A stretch of 64,000 nucleotides of DNA from Dokdonella sp035703485 (lineage in GTDB: Bacteria; Pseudomonadota; Gammaproteobacteria; Xanthomonadales; Rhodanobacteraceae), in assembly GCF_035703485.1 (NCBI RefSeq), contig NZ_DASSYD010000207.1, positions 22,171 to 86,170 on the forward strand, in the 5' to 3' direction. The notes below the pieces were generated by a model, which made no database searches, was not told the origin of the DNA, and saw only the letters and a list, made by a program, of their open reading frames with translations. Every line of letters begins with the position of its first letter. Position 1 is the first letter of the stretch. Positions 37,365 to 46,067 of the stretch are shown one piece after another. The position numbers were made by a program, and so were the translations under genes.

Positions 37365-38111
37365 ATGAACGGTTCACTGACAATCGTTGCCGCGTTGCTG
37401 CTCGGCTTGCTCGCCAGCGGTCATTGCATGTTGATGTGCGGAGGCATTTCGATGGCTCTCGGCGTTGCCACGGCCAAAGATGAGCGCGGCCGGCCGCGCC
37501 GCCTCCTGCTGCTCGGCTACCAGCTTGGTCGAATCTCTTCCTACGCATTGGCCGGCCTTCTGATCGGAACGATTGGCGGTGGCTTGATCGCGGTGCTCGA
37601 TATCGAACGCGTGCGCCTCGCACTGCGTATCGCCAGCGCCGCGGCGTTGTTGATTGCGGCCCTGGTCATGCTCGGCGTGCTGCGTGATCCCGGCTCCGGG
37701 ATCGGCAAGCGGCTGTGGTCAAAGATCGCCCCACTCGGGCGGCGCCTGATGCCGGTGTCAAACCTGCCGCGGGCGTTTGCCTTCGGTGCACTCTGGGGCT
37801 GGATGCCGTGCGGACTGGTCTATACCGTGCTGCTGATTGCCGCACTCAATGCCCAGGCCTGGTCCTCGGCGGCAATCATGGCCGCGTTTGGCCTGGGCAC
37901 CTTGCCGGCCATGCTGATGACTTCATGGGGTGCGCCGCGCCTGCTCGGCATCTTCTCGAATGTCCGCTTGCGTCGATCCGCCGGTATCGTCTTGCTGGCC
38001 AGTGCTGCGCTGACCCTGGCCGGGCCGTTGCTGATCGGGCACGCGCCCTGGCTGCAGGGCTGGTTGCCGTTTGATTGCAGCCCCGTTACGCCATCGCAAA
38101 CGGTGAAGTAA
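37365..38111 (+). CDS. Sulfite exporter TauE/SafE / DsbD-like membrane protein
   Basis: This 248-residue inner-membrane protein has six to seven helices. It starts with a thiol motif in a helix (LASGHCMLMCGGIS, CX3C) and has MPCGLVY near residue 146, both typical of the DsbD_2/TauE-like family found beside cbb3 oxidase, hemN and fnr genes. Members are thought to move reducing power or copper across the membrane for cytochrome or copper enzyme maturation; this is not proven. It is divergent from nirK and converges on hemN with no gap. Confidence 0.78.
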   Translation: MNGSLTIVAALLLGLLASGHCMLMCGGISMALGVATAKDERGRPRRLLLLGYQLGRISSYALAGLLIGTIGGGLIAVLDIERVRLALRIASAAALLIAALVMLGVLRDPGSGIGKRLWSKIAPLGRRLMPVSNLPRAFAFGALWGWMPCGLVYTVLLIAALNAQAWSSAAIMAAFGLGTLPAMLMTSWGAPRLLGIFSNVRLRRSAGIVLLASAALTLAGPLLIGHAPWLQGWLPFDCSPVTPSQTVK

Positions 38112-39545
38112 TCAAAGTGCGTTCGAGTAGACCGGCTTGTTCTCGCTAGCGGCCATGCCGAGATAGGCATCGAAACACATGGCGACAATCCGCAACAGAA
38201 AGCGGCCGCGCGCGGTGACCCGGATCTGACCCGGTGGCAGATCAACAAGACCGTCGGCCTGCAACGATCTCAGACGTACCAGCTCCGACGAGAAGTAGTC
38301 TTCGAAATCGATGTCGAAGTGACGACCAAATGCCTGCATGTCGAGTTCGCCGAGGCACATGAGCTGCTGGATCACCTCAGCACGGATCACATCGTCATCA
38401 CTGAGCAACATGCCACGTTGCATTGGCAGTTGGCCGTGGTCAATCGCCATGTAGTAGCCCTGCAGATTGCGCGCATTCTGGTGGAAGCTGCGGCCGATAT
38501 GACCGATCGAACTCATGCCAAGACCAATCAGATCGCAATCGCCATGAGTTGAGTAGCCCTGGAAATTTCGCTGCATCGTGCCCTTGCGCTGGGCGCGCGC
38601 GAGATCATCGTCGGGCAAGGCGAAATGATCGAGTCCGATAAAGCGGAATCCAGCGGCTGCCAGTGTCTCCACGGTCTGACCAATCAGCGCGAGGCGAGTC
38701 GCCGCATCGGGCAGGTCAGCGGCCTTGATCTGGTGCTGCGCGCGGAAGCGCTCCGGCATGTGCGCGTACGAGTAAGTCGCGATCCGATCAGGTCGCAACG
38801 CAATGACCGCATCCAGAGTGCGGGCAAACTTCGCGGTCGTCTGTTTCGGCAAACCATGGATCAGATCGACACTGACCGAGCGGAAGCCGACTTCGCGTGC
38901 CGTGTCGATGATTTCGCGCGTCTGCTCGACGCTCTGCACGCGATTGACCGCGAGCTGCACATCGTGATCGAAGTCCTGAATGCCGAGGGAAAGCCGATTG
39001 AAGCCGGCATTCGCCAGCATGCGAACCGTCGCCGCATCGGCAAAGCGGGGATCGACCTCGATACCGAATTCCCGATCCGGCTCATCGGAAAGATTGAACC
39101 CGCCACGCAGCGCATCGAGCAAGCGAATCATCTGTTCGGCATCGAGAAAGTTCGGCGTGCCTCCGCCCAGATGCAACTGGTTGACGCGCCGATCCCGATC
39201 GAACATCGGTGCCGTCAGCTCGATCTCGCGCAGCAAGCGCCCAAGATATTCATCGGCGCGTCGCCGATCCCGGGTAATGATGCGCGTGCATCCGCAATAG
39301 AAGCACGGGCTCAGACAAAACGGTATGTGCACATAGATCGATAGCGCGCGCGGAATCGGATCCTCGTTCGAGGCGCGAACGATGGCGCGCAATTCCGCCT
39401 CGGAGAATTTTTCATGGAACTGCGGCGCAGTCGGATACGAGGTGTAGCGAGGCCCGCGAATGTCGTAGCGAGCGACCAGCTCCGCATCGAACACCTGGGT
39501 GCTTGCGGAAATCGGCGATGGATGAAAATGAGTGAGCGTGGCCAT
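38112..39545 (-). CDS. hemN: Oxygen-independent coproporphyrinogen III oxidase HemN
   Basis: HemN is the radical SAM enzyme that makes protoporphyrinogen IX without oxygen. The 477-residue protein has GPRYTSYPTAPQFHE, HIPFCLSPCFYCGCTRI (CX3CX2C) near residue 76, HLGGGTPNFL, EVDPRFAD and SLGIQDFD. The ATG at 39545 has AGGA 8 bases upstream, and the frame beyond it runs into a tRNA gene. An FNR-type box lies just upstream. It joins fnr and nirK in a low-oxygen set. Confidence 0.95.
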   Translation of the reverse strand: MATLTHFHPSPISASTQVFDAELVARYDIRGPRYTSYPTAPQFHEKFSEAELRAIVRASNEDPIPRALSIYVHIPFCLSPCFYCGCTRIITRDRRRADEYLGRLLREIELTAPMFDRDRRVNQLHLGGGTPNFLDAEQMIRLLDALRGGFNLSDEPDREFGIEVDPRFADAATVRMLANAGFNRLSLGIQDFDHDVQLAVNRVQSVEQTREIIDTAREVGFRSVSVDLIHGLPKQTTAKFARTLDAVIALRPDRIATYSYAHMPERFRAQHQIKAADLPDAATRLALIGQTVETLAAAGFRFIGLDHFALPDDDLARAQRKGTMQRNFQGYSTHGDCDLIGLGMSSIGHIGRSFHQNARNLQGYYMAIDHGQLPMQRGMLLSDDDVIRAEVIQQLMCLGELDMQAFGRHFDIDFEDYFSSELVRLRSLQADGLVDLPPGQIRVTARGRFLLRIVAMCFDAYLGMAASENKPVYSNAL

Positions 39546-39579
39546 GCGTGGATCCTGCGCGAAGCCGGCCATGCCCGCC

Positions 39580-39593
39580 TTGATCCATGTCAA
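39580..39593 (-). promoter_or_regulatory. FNR-type box upstream of hemN
   Basis: The forward strand reads TTGAT-CCAT-GTCAA, 9 of 10 matches to the FNR palindrome. It lies between the tRNA gene and hemN, centred 41.5 bases before the hemN ATG. That is close for a class II site if the AGGA ribosome site is used, so the site could repress or the start could differ. Confidence 0.5.
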
Positions 39594-39604
39594 CCGGAAT
39601 TGCG

Positions 39605-39681
<77 letters not shown>

Positions 39682-39939
39682 GTTGCGGGTTTCTCGTGGA
39701 TGCTGGTGGTGATTCGGCTGGATCGCCAATCTTGCGTGCAGCGCAATCACCGATGACGGCGGGCCGATTCAACCCGTCTGTTCCGTCGAGGCGCGCGATT
39801 GTAGCGGTAACGGCACCCGTGTGGGCAGTCGGCGTCTGCTCGGGTTGCCTCATTTCAACGGAAATCAAAGGTTGGACGCCGTCAGCACTTGCCCGGACAA
39901 TGGCAAATATCGGTCACTGTTGCGGAAGTCCAGTCTCGC

Positions 39940-41259
39940 ATGCGCATTTTTTCGCTGGAAGGGAAACTCGCTGCCGCCCTGTTGCTGTGGTCGATACTGA
40001 CGGCGGCGTGCGTGGCACTTCTGATCGCCTGGCTCGATACCCCGGTCATTGCGGCGACATTCGCGGTGCTGATTTTGTGCCTGCCTGGCTTGTGGCTGGC
40101 CCGACGTCTCGCTCGTCCCGTGGCCGCCCTGATCCGCGCCCTCTCCGGCAGCGTGACGGCTTTTGGCGATGGCGATTTCAGCTTCTCGATTCGCAATACG
40201 CGACGCGATGAGGTCGGCGATCTGGTCGATGCGCACAATGAACTCGGTCGCGTATTGCGCGAACAGCGACAAAACCTTTTCCAGCGTGAGCTGCTGCTCG
40301 ATACCGTGGTGCAGAACACGCCAACCGCACTGACCCTGATTGAGCCCGGTGGACATGTGGTCTATGCCAATCTGGCGGCTCGCGCACTCTTGAATGGCGG
40401 TCGTGCGATGAACGGCTCGCTGATCGACACGATCGTTTCCGAGGCGCCGCCACAATTCGCCGAAGCGCTGTCGGCTGGAGCGGACTCCTTGTTCAGCGTG
40501 GAACTCAATCACGAGGAAGAAACTTTCCATCTCTCACAGCGGACATTCAAGCTGCAGGGACGGACCCATCGCATGATCCTGCTTCGACGCATGACTCGCG
40601 AACTGTCGCGCCAGGAGGTCGCAACCTGGAAAAAAGTCATCCGCGTTGTCAGCCATGAGCTGAACAATTCCCTGGCACCGATTCGCTCGTTGTCGCACTC
40701 CGGCAGGGAACTGGCGCGGCGCGGCGAGTTGCAGCGTCTTGAACAGGTATTCGGCACCATCGAGGAGCGCGCCGAACACCTGGGCAGTTTTGTCCAGGGC
40801 TATGCGCATTTCGCCAAATTGCCGACCCCGCGGGCTTCATCGATCGAATGGGCGCCATTTCTGGCGGCGCTGGGACAGCACTCGCAGTTCACCCTCGCAG
40901 GGCTACCGCCAGCGAACCCGGGTTGGTTCGATCGTGCGCAGATCGAGCAGATGTTGATCAACCTGCTCAAGAACGCGCGTGAATCAGGCAGCGATCCCGA
41001 TTCCATTGAATTGGCCATTGGAGAGCGTGGACGCGAACTGCGCATCGATGTCCGTGATCGCGGCCCGGGCATGTCCGAAACGGTGCTGTCGAATGCCTTG
41101 CTGCCATTTTATTCAACCAAGCGCAGCGGCAGCGGCCTCGGCCTGGCCCTGGCTCGCGAAATCGCCGAAGCCCATGATGGGCGGCTGCAATTGGCGAATC
41201 GGGCCGGGGGAGGGCTGCAAGTCAGTCTGATTCTGCCGCAGGGCATCAGGCCAAATTGA
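39940..41259 (+). CDS. NtrY-like sensor histidine kinase
   Basis: A 439-residue membrane kinase. Two N-terminal helices (about residues 8-55) carry no large sensor loop. A HAMP segment (RPVAALIRALSGSVTAFGDGDFSFS) and a PAS-like domain (QNTPTALTLIEPGGHVVYANLAARALL) follow. The H box is VVSHELNNSLAPIRSL, with N box MLINLLKNA, G1 DRGPGMS and G2 GSGLGLALA. The H box is of the NtrY type. No response regulator gene is adjacent, so it is an orphan here. The ATG at 39940 is favoured over the upstream TTG. Confidence 0.88.
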   Translation: MRIFSLEGKLAAALLLWSILTAACVALLIAWLDTPVIAATFAVLILCLPGLWLARRLARPVAALIRALSGSVTAFGDGDFSFSIRNTRRDEVGDLVDAHNELGRVLREQRQNLFQRELLLDTVVQNTPTALTLIEPGGHVVYANLAARALLNGGRAMNGSLIDTIVSEAPPQFAEALSAGADSLFSVELNHEEETFHLSQRTFKLQGRTHRMILLRRMTRELSRQEVATWKKVIRVVSHELNNSLAPIRSLSHSGRELARRGELQRLEQVFGTIEERAEHLGSFVQGYAHFAKLPTPRASSIEWAPFLAALGQHSQFTLAGLPPANPGWFDRAQIEQMLINLLKNARESGSDPDSIELAIGERGRELRIDVRDRGPGMSETVLSNALLPFYSTKRSGSGLGLALAREIAEAHDGRLQLANRAGGGLQVSLILPQGIRPN

Positions 41260-41320
41260 ATACCTTTGCACGCACAGTCCTGCTAGATTGCTCCGACCTG
41301 AATTCGCGCGGAGAGCGAAA

Positions 41321-42283
41321 ATGAGTGGTGGTTTTTTTGTTGGCCTTGTCATCGTTGTCATCGCGTTTATCGTGCTGGCCAAGCTCGTGCGCATTGTTCC
41401 GCAGGGATTCGAGTGGACCGTACAACGCTGGGGCAAGTACACGCATACGCTGAGTCCGGGCTTCCATTTGCTCGTTCCAATCGTGCAAACGGTCGGACAC
41501 AAGATCAACATGATGGAACAAGTGCTCGATGTGCCCTCGCAGGAAGTCATCACCAAGGACAATGCGGTTGTCCGCGTCGATGGTGTCGTCTTCTATCAGG
41601 TACTCGATGCAGCCAAGGCGGCCTACGAGGTGTCCAGTCTCGAACAGGCGTCGCTGGCTCTGGTCATGACCAATATCCGAACCGTGCTCGGCTCGATGGA
41701 TCTCGATGAGTCGCTGAGCAAACGCGACGTCATCAACGCCAAATTGCTCACCGTGGTCGACGAGGCCACCCACCCATGGGGCGTCAAAGTCACACGCATC
41801 GAGATCAAGGACATTTCGCCTCCACGCGATCTGATTGAGTCAATGGCGAGGCAGATGAAAGCCGAACGCGAGAAGCGCGCCAACATCCTCGAAGCCGAAG
41901 GTTTCCGCCAGGCTGCGATCCTCAAGGCCGATGGCGAGAAGCAGGCCGCCATCCTCGAAGCCGAAGGTGAGCGCGAAGCCGCGTTTCGCGAAGCCGAGGC
42001 ACGCGAACGACTGGCTGAGGCCGAAGCCAAGGCGACGACCATGGTCTCCGATGCAATCGCCGGCGGCGATATCAACGCGATCAACTATTTCGTTGCCAAC
42101 AAGTATGTCGAGGCACTCAAGGAAATGGCCAATTCACCGAATCAGAAGATGTTGCTGATGCCATTCGAGGCCAGCGGCATCATCGGCTCACTGGCCGGAA
42201 TTGCCGAGATCGCCAGGAACGCCTTTGACAAGACTCCGCCGCCGCCACCCGCGCCGCGCAGCGGCCCATCGATCATGCGCTGA
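41321..42283 (+). CDS. SPFH/Band 7 (paraslipin/QmcA-type) membrane protein
   Basis: The 320-residue protein has one N-terminal helix (FVGLVIVVIAFIVLA), an SPFH domain (VPQGFEWTVQRWGKYTHTLSPGFHLLVP, then MMEQVLDVPSQEVITKDN) and an Ala/Glu-rich coiled coil (AEREKRANILEAEGFRQAAILKADGEKQAAILEAEGERE) typical of stomatin-like proteins. They form large oligomers in membrane microdomains. A start at 41321 follows GGAGAG. The NfeD-like gene follows after 13 bases, the usual partner. Confidence 0.92.
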   Translation: MSGGFFVGLVIVVIAFIVLAKLVRIVPQGFEWTVQRWGKYTHTLSPGFHLLVPIVQTVGHKINMMEQVLDVPSQEVITKDNAVVRVDGVVFYQVLDAAKAAYEVSSLEQASLALVMTNIRTVLGSMDLDESLSKRDVINAKLLTVVDEATHPWGVKVTRIEIKDISPPRDLIESMARQMKAEREKRANILEAEGFRQAAILKADGEKQAAILEAEGEREAAFREAEARERLAEAEAKATTMVSDAIAGGDINAINYFVANKYVEALKEMANSPNQKMLLMPFEASGIIGSLAGIAEIARNAFDKTPPPPPAPRSGPSIMR

Positions 42284-42296
42284 GCAGGAAGCCGAT

Positions 42297-42758
42297 ATGG
42301 AAAGTTCGATCTCCAGCCTTCTGGCCAGCTACGGTTGGTGGTTACTGGCTCTGCTGCTGATCGCGGCAGAGATGATTACGCCTGGCTATTTTCTGCTCTG
42401 GATCGGACTTGCCTCGGCCGTGATGGGCCTGATCATGCTGGCCGTGCCGGGCCTGGCATTTCTCGCACAAGCGGTGCTCTTCGCCCTGCTTTCCATCGCC
42501 TTGTGTTTCGTCTACTGGAAATACATCCGTCCCGCTGCAGAGCGACGCGACGATCAGCCGCTGCTGAACAGAAAAGGCGACCGCATGATCGGTCGCCGCG
42601 TGACCGTGGTCGATGCCATCGTCAACGGTCGCGGCAAGGCCAAGGTCGGTGATTCTGTCTGGCTGATTCAGGGCGAGGATTGTGCGTCCGGAACGTCCGT
42701 AACGGTCACTGCAGTCATTGGCACGACCCTGCAAGTGGTTGCGGATCCGCAGCCCTGA
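42297..42758 (+). CDS. NfeD-family membrane protein
   Basis: A 153-residue protein with three to four membrane helices (WWLLALLLIAAEMITPGYFLLWIGLASAVMGLIML is typical of NfeD1b/YbbK) and a C-terminal OB-fold domain (GRRVTVVDAIVNGRGKAKVGDSVWLIQGED). NfeD proteins pair with SPFH proteins; here they are adjacent and probably co-transcribed. The role in membrane quality control is a family inference. Confidence 0.9.
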   Translation: MESSISSLLASYGWWLLALLLIAAEMITPGYFLLWIGLASAVMGLIMLAVPGLAFLAQAVLFALLSIALCFVYWKYIRPAAERRDDQPLLNRKGDRMIGRRVTVVDAIVNGRGKAKVGDSVWLIQGEDCASGTSVTVTAVIGTTLQVVADPQP

Positions 42759-42822
42759 CCCGGCGGGCGGTCGCACTGCCTGACCGGACCTCCCGACACA
42801 GGCGCCAGCGCCGTCCATTTTC

Positions 42823-42828
42823 TATAAT
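42823..42828 (+). promoter_or_regulatory. Consensus -10 box before gcvT
   Basis: A perfect TATAAT lies 25 bases before the gcvT ATG. No -35 box is seen at 16-18 bases, so activation by a regulator is possible. The leader would be about 19 bases, too short for a glycine riboswitch. Confidence 0.5.
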
Positions 42829-42853
42829 CGATTGTTCAAACTAGGTTGACGAC

Positions 42854-43936
42854 ATGACCCGCAAAACGGTTCTGAACGAGTCGCATCGCGCGCTCGGAGC
42901 AAAAATGGTCGATTTCGGTGGCTGGGACATGCCACTGAATTACGGTTCGCAGATCGACGAACACCACGCGGTACGCCGCGATGCCGGCATGTTTGATGTT
43001 TCGCACATGACCGTGGTCGACATGCATGGGCCACGCACTCGGGAGTTTCTGCGCCATCTGCTGGCCAATAACATCGACAAGCTCAAACGGCCCGGCAAGG
43101 CACTGTATTCGTGCATGCTCAATGCCGAGGGCGGCGTGATCGATGATCTTATCGTCTACTACGTCGAGGACGATTTCTTCCGCACCGTCGTCAATGCCTC
43201 AACCCGTGAAAAGGATCTGGCATGGATCAGCCAGCAGGCAGCGACTTTCGGCGTGCAAATCCGTGAGCGCGATGATCTTGCGATGATCGCTGCCCAGGGC
43301 CCGCAAGCCCGTGACAAGGTGGCATCAGTGCTCGATGCGGAGCTTGCCGCTCGTGCGCTCACGCTGGCAAAGTTCGTTGCCGTGCAGGATGGCGACCTGT
43401 TCATTGCCCGCACCGGCTACACCGGCGAAGACGGTTACGAAATCATGCTGGCCGAATCGGCAGCGATTGAGATGTGGAGTCGACTCATTGCCGCCGGCAT
43501 CAAACCGGCAGGACTCGGCGCGCGCGACACCCTGCGACTGGAAGCGGGGATGAACCTGTATGGCCAGGACATGGATGAGTCCATTACGCCGTGGGAAGCC
43601 GGTCTTGGCTGGACAGTGTCGCTGGACGAAGGTCGCGACTTTATCGGCCGTGCTGCTCTGGAAGCCCAGAAGGCCTCCGGCGTGCCGCGCAAGATGATCG
43701 GCATCGTCATGGACGAGAAAGGCGTTCTGCGCCATGGCCAGACCGTCATCACTGATGCCGGCAATGGTGAAATCCTGTCAGGCACGTTTTCTCCGACCCT
43801 CGGCAAGGCGATTGGCTTTGCGCGCATTCCTGCCAACGCGGGTGAGGAGGTGCACGTCGATATTCGCGGACGCCAGATTCCGGTGCGCGTGGTCAAATAT
43901 CCGTTTGTGCGTGATGGTCAGGCGGTAGCTGATTGA
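42854..43936 (+). CDS. gcvT: Aminomethyltransferase, glycine cleavage T protein
   Basis: GcvT passes the methylene group from the lipoyl arm of GcvH to tetrahydrofolate and frees ammonia. The 360-residue protein has MVDFGGWDMPLNYGSQIDEHHAVRRDAGMFDVSHM at the N terminus, then GGVIDDLIVYYV, RTGYTGEDGYEIML, GLGARDTLRLEAGMNLYGQDMDE and LSGTFSPTLGKAIGFARIP, all family marks. gcvH follows after 80 bases. gcvP is not in the window. Confidence 0.97.
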   Translation: MTRKTVLNESHRALGAKMVDFGGWDMPLNYGSQIDEHHAVRRDAGMFDVSHMTVVDMHGPRTREFLRHLLANNIDKLKRPGKALYSCMLNAEGGVIDDLIVYYVEDDFFRTVVNASTREKDLAWISQQAATFGVQIRERDDLAMIAAQGPQARDKVASVLDAELAARALTLAKFVAVQDGDLFIARTGYTGEDGYEIMLAESAAIEMWSRLIAAGIKPAGLGARDTLRLEAGMNLYGQDMDESITPWEAGLGWTVSLDEGRDFIGRAALEAQKASGVPRKMIGIVMDEKGVLRHGQTVITDAGNGEILSGTFSPTLGKAIGFARIPANAGEEVHVDIRGRQIPVRVVKYPFVRDGQAVAD

Positions 43937-44016
43937 GTTTCGCCGCCCATTGCTGTGGCTGATAGAATCCGCAACGAGCTTTTCCCTACCTCGACCCTTC
44001 ATCCAGGCCAGAAGAC

Positions 44017-44412
44017 ATGAAAGAAATACCCGGTGATCTGTTGTTCCTCAAATCCCACGAGTGGGTCCGTGTTGAAGATGACGGCACGGCTACTGTCGGC
44101 ATTTCCGACCATGCGCAGGGCTTGCTCGGTGATCTGGTCTATGTCGAACTTCCAGACGTTGGCGATAGCGCGAAGCCGGGAACGGCGGCGGCGGTTGTCG
44201 AATCCGTCAAGGCAGCTTCGGACGTATATTCTCCGGTCAGTGGTGAGATCGTCGCAGTCAACGAAGCCCTCGCCGATACTCCGGAAACGATCAACGAAGA
44301 TGCCTATGGCGAGGGTTGGATTTTCGTCGTCAAACTCGATAGTCGCGACGAGCTCGATGACATGCTCGGACCCGACGCATATGCCGAGCTGATTGAAAAC
44401 GAGGAAGGCTGA
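44017..44412 (+). CDS. gcvH: Glycine cleavage system H protein
   Basis: GcvH shuttles the aminomethyl group on a lipoyl lysine between the P, T and L proteins. The 131-residue protein has LFLKSHEWVRVEDDGTATVGIS and the lipoylation site VESVKAASDVYSPVSGEIV with Lys65. The C terminus NEDAYGEGWIFVVKL is also typical. A strong terminator follows. Confidence 0.97.
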   Translation: MKEIPGDLLFLKSHEWVRVEDDGTATVGISDHAQGLLGDLVYVELPDVGDSAKPGTAAAVVESVKAASDVYSPVSGEIVAVNEALADTPETINEDAYGEGWIFVVKLDSRDELDDMLGPDAYAELIENEEG

Positions 44413-44446
44413 GTCGAATTCACACCAGTCGTCTTGAGTACATGGA

Positions 44447-44479
44447 AGCGGGCCAGGGAAATCTGGCTCGCTTTTTTTT
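44447..44479 (+). terminator. Rho-independent terminator after gcvH
   Basis: Stem AGCGGGCCAG/CTGGCTCGCT (one G-U pair in RNA) with a 6-base loop is followed by eight T. Confidence 0.9.
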
Positions 44480-44680
44480 GCTCTCAATGCGCGTTCAAGC
44501 AAAATAATTCTCGCCTTCATTTGGCTGCGGTTTAGCTTGTCGCGGCATCACTTTTCGTCGTTGAAGCAGGGACTTGAATGATGACAATTCAATCGATCGG
44601 CGAAGCAATGAATGAGAGCAGATTGCAGGTTTTAACCCGCCATAGGGCGATATATCTAGCTATCCGGGTTTTGTCCTGAA

Positions 44681-44712
44681 TTATGTCGGGACGTATAAAC
44701 GTCTATATGGCT
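44681..44712. promoter_or_regulatory. Candidate Met boxes
   Basis: Four adjacent 8-mers (TTATGTCG, GGACGTAT, AAACGTCT, ATATGGCT) match the MetJ box AGACGTCT in 4, 6, 7 and 5 positions. MetJ binds such tandem boxes cooperatively. They lie 166 bases before the start of the MetJ-like gene and about 100 bases upstream of its likely -35. The 44480-44877 gap otherwise holds no gene that I can support. Confidence 0.45.
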
Positions 44713-44812
44713 CATACAAAACAGTTGGACTCATTGCACGTTACTGAAAGTTCAGCGCGGCACTGGCACTGGCGATGGAAACTCCAGAGCCTTGTTTTTT
44801 GTCAGAAATCTG

Positions 44813-44841
44813 TTGACACTCGCATCCGACAAGCATAATTT
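44813..44841 (+). promoter_or_regulatory. Sigma-70 promoter of the metJ-H1 fusion gene
   Basis: TTGACA (44813-44818), a 17-base spacer and TAATTT (44836-44841) form a strong promoter. Transcription would start near 44848, about 30 bases before the ATG. Confidence 0.75.
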
Positions 44842-44877
44842 TCGCGTCAGCAACACTACGGAATCCAAAATAGAATC

Positions 44878-45507
44878 ATGGCTGCATCCAGATTCGTCGA
44901 ACCCTATATCGAGCACGGCCTGAAATCATCGGCCACAAGAAAAATCACGGTATCGATTCCACTGCACATCCTTCGACTTCTGTCCGATGAACGGACCCGG
45001 CGCCAGGTAGCGAACCTGCGCCACGCGACAAACAGCAACCTGCTGTGCGAAGCATTTCTTCACGCTTTTACTGGGCAACCACTGCCAACTGACGAGGAGT
45101 TAAGACGCGATATGGCCACAAAGAAAGCAACAGCGAAAAAGAAACCAGCTGCGAAGAAACCTGCCGCCAAAAAAGCGGCAAAGAAAGTAGCTGCCAAGAA
45201 GGCTCCAGCAAAGAAGAAGACAGCCAAGGCCAAAGTGGCCAAAGCTGTAAAGAAAGCTCCAGCAAAGAAGGTCGCAGCCAAGAAGGCGCCGGCGAAAAAG
45301 GCTCCAGCAAAGAAAGCTGCGAAAAAGACGGTGAAGAAGGTCGCAGCGAAGAAAGCTCCGGCCAAAAAAGTCGCAAAGAAGGCTGCGAAGAAGAAAACAG
45401 CCAGGGCCAAAACAGCGACAGCCATGAAAAAGGCGCCGGCCAAGAAGGCGGCCGCAAAGAAGGCTCCAGCAAAGAAAGCTGCCAAAAAGGCCGCCAAGAA
45501 GAAATAG
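44878..45507 (+). CDS. MetJ-like repressor fused to a histone H1-like Lys/Ala-rich tail
   Basis: Residues 8-75 are a near-perfect MetJ ribbon-helix-helix core: PYIEHGLKSS, the DNA-contacting strand KITVSIP (22-28), DERTRRQVANLRHATNSNLLCEAFLHAFTGQPLP. MetJ represses methionine genes with S-adenosylmethionine as corepressor. Where E. coli MetJ has about 26 more residues, this protein switches at Met79 to 131 residues of AAKK/APAKK repeats like bacterial H1 proteins and AlgP. The frame is open throughout. GAGGAG lies 12 bases before the Met79 codon (45112), so a free tail protein might also be made. The tail should bind DNA without sequence preference; this is inference. Confidence 0.88.
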   Translation: MAASRFVEPYIEHGLKSSATRKITVSIPLHILRLLSDERTRRQVANLRHATNSNLLCEAFLHAFTGQPLPTDEELRRDMATKKATAKKKPAAKKPAAKKAAKKVAAKKAPAKKKTAKAKVAKAVKKAPAKKVAAKKAPAKKAPAKKAAKKTVKKVAAKKAPAKKVAKKAAKKKTARAKTATAMKKAPAKKAAAKKAPAKKAAKKAAKKK

Positions 45508-45644
45508 TGTTCCTTGAGGTTGGTTGTCGGCTGGCAACCAACCCTTGACTGGACGCCGCGCATCGCATCGTTGGTGCCAGGCAGTACAGAGTCACTGCAC
45601 ACCAAGTGCAGGTAAATAAGCTTCATGATCCAGCAATCGAACTC

Positions 45645-45680
45645 CTCTCCCTGCGGTATGCCCAGCGCAGGGAGAGATTT
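45645..45680 (+). terminator. Hairpin after the metJ-H1 gene
   Basis: An 11-bp perfect stem (CTCTCCCTGCG and its complement) with a 10-base loop is followed by ATTT. It may end transcription from either side, as the next operon runs toward it. Confidence 0.55.
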
Positions 45681-45740
45681 CGAAAAGCGGATTCAGCTTT
45701 TTGAAGTGCTCGAAACTTTCGGCCAGCTGCCCGCGAATAG

Positions 45741-46067
45741 CTACAACCGGGTTTCAGGCTCCGCCGCATGCAGCTCATCGGGCCTGGTTCGCGACTGAAG
45801 AATCCTCGCCACCAGCATTGATCCCGCTGATGATCGAATCAGCGACCATCCGAAGCTTGCTGTCGAGTGTACCGACCGGGTCACATCGCGCAGTCGACCG
45901 CGGCCCATCAGCAGGCCGGCAACGAACCCGCCTCCCACCAGCAAAGTCGGCCGCCAGCGCTCGAATCTGTCGCTCAGGTCTTCCGTTTTCAGTTTCAGCT
46001 TTTGTCGTCGCGCGATCAGATTGACCGAAGCGCTCCGCACCCGTTGGCGATCATCCTTGAGACTCAT
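45741..46067 (-). CDS. YqjK-like small protein
   Basis: The 108-residue protein starts SLKDDRQRVRSASVNLIARRQKLKLKTEDLSDRFERW, a basic helix, then a short hydrophobic stretch (PTLLVGGGFVAGLLMGRGR). The third position in an operon behind DUF883 and holin-like genes matches yqjK in the yqjD-yqjE-yqjK operon of E. coli. The ATG overlaps the preceding stop and follows GGAGGA. The role is unknown; YqjD in E. coli tethers ribosomes to the inner membrane. Confidence 0.65.
   Translation of the reverse strand: MSLKDDRQRVRSASVNLIARRQKLKLKTEDLSDRFERWRPTLLVGGGFVAGLLMGRGRLRDVTRSVHSTASFGWSLIRSSAGSMLVARILQSRTRPDELHAAEPETRL

Noticed and set aside
42759..42853. Glycine riboswitch before gcvT
   Set aside because: Only 95 bases separate nfeD and gcvT, and the -10 box leaves a leader of about 19 bases. 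No aptamer motifs are seen.
45060..45626. A hydrophobic 188-codon frame on the minus strand opposite the H1-like tail
   Set aside because: It is the antisense of AAG/GCC repeats, which always gives Phe/Leu/Ala runs; there is no ribosome site.
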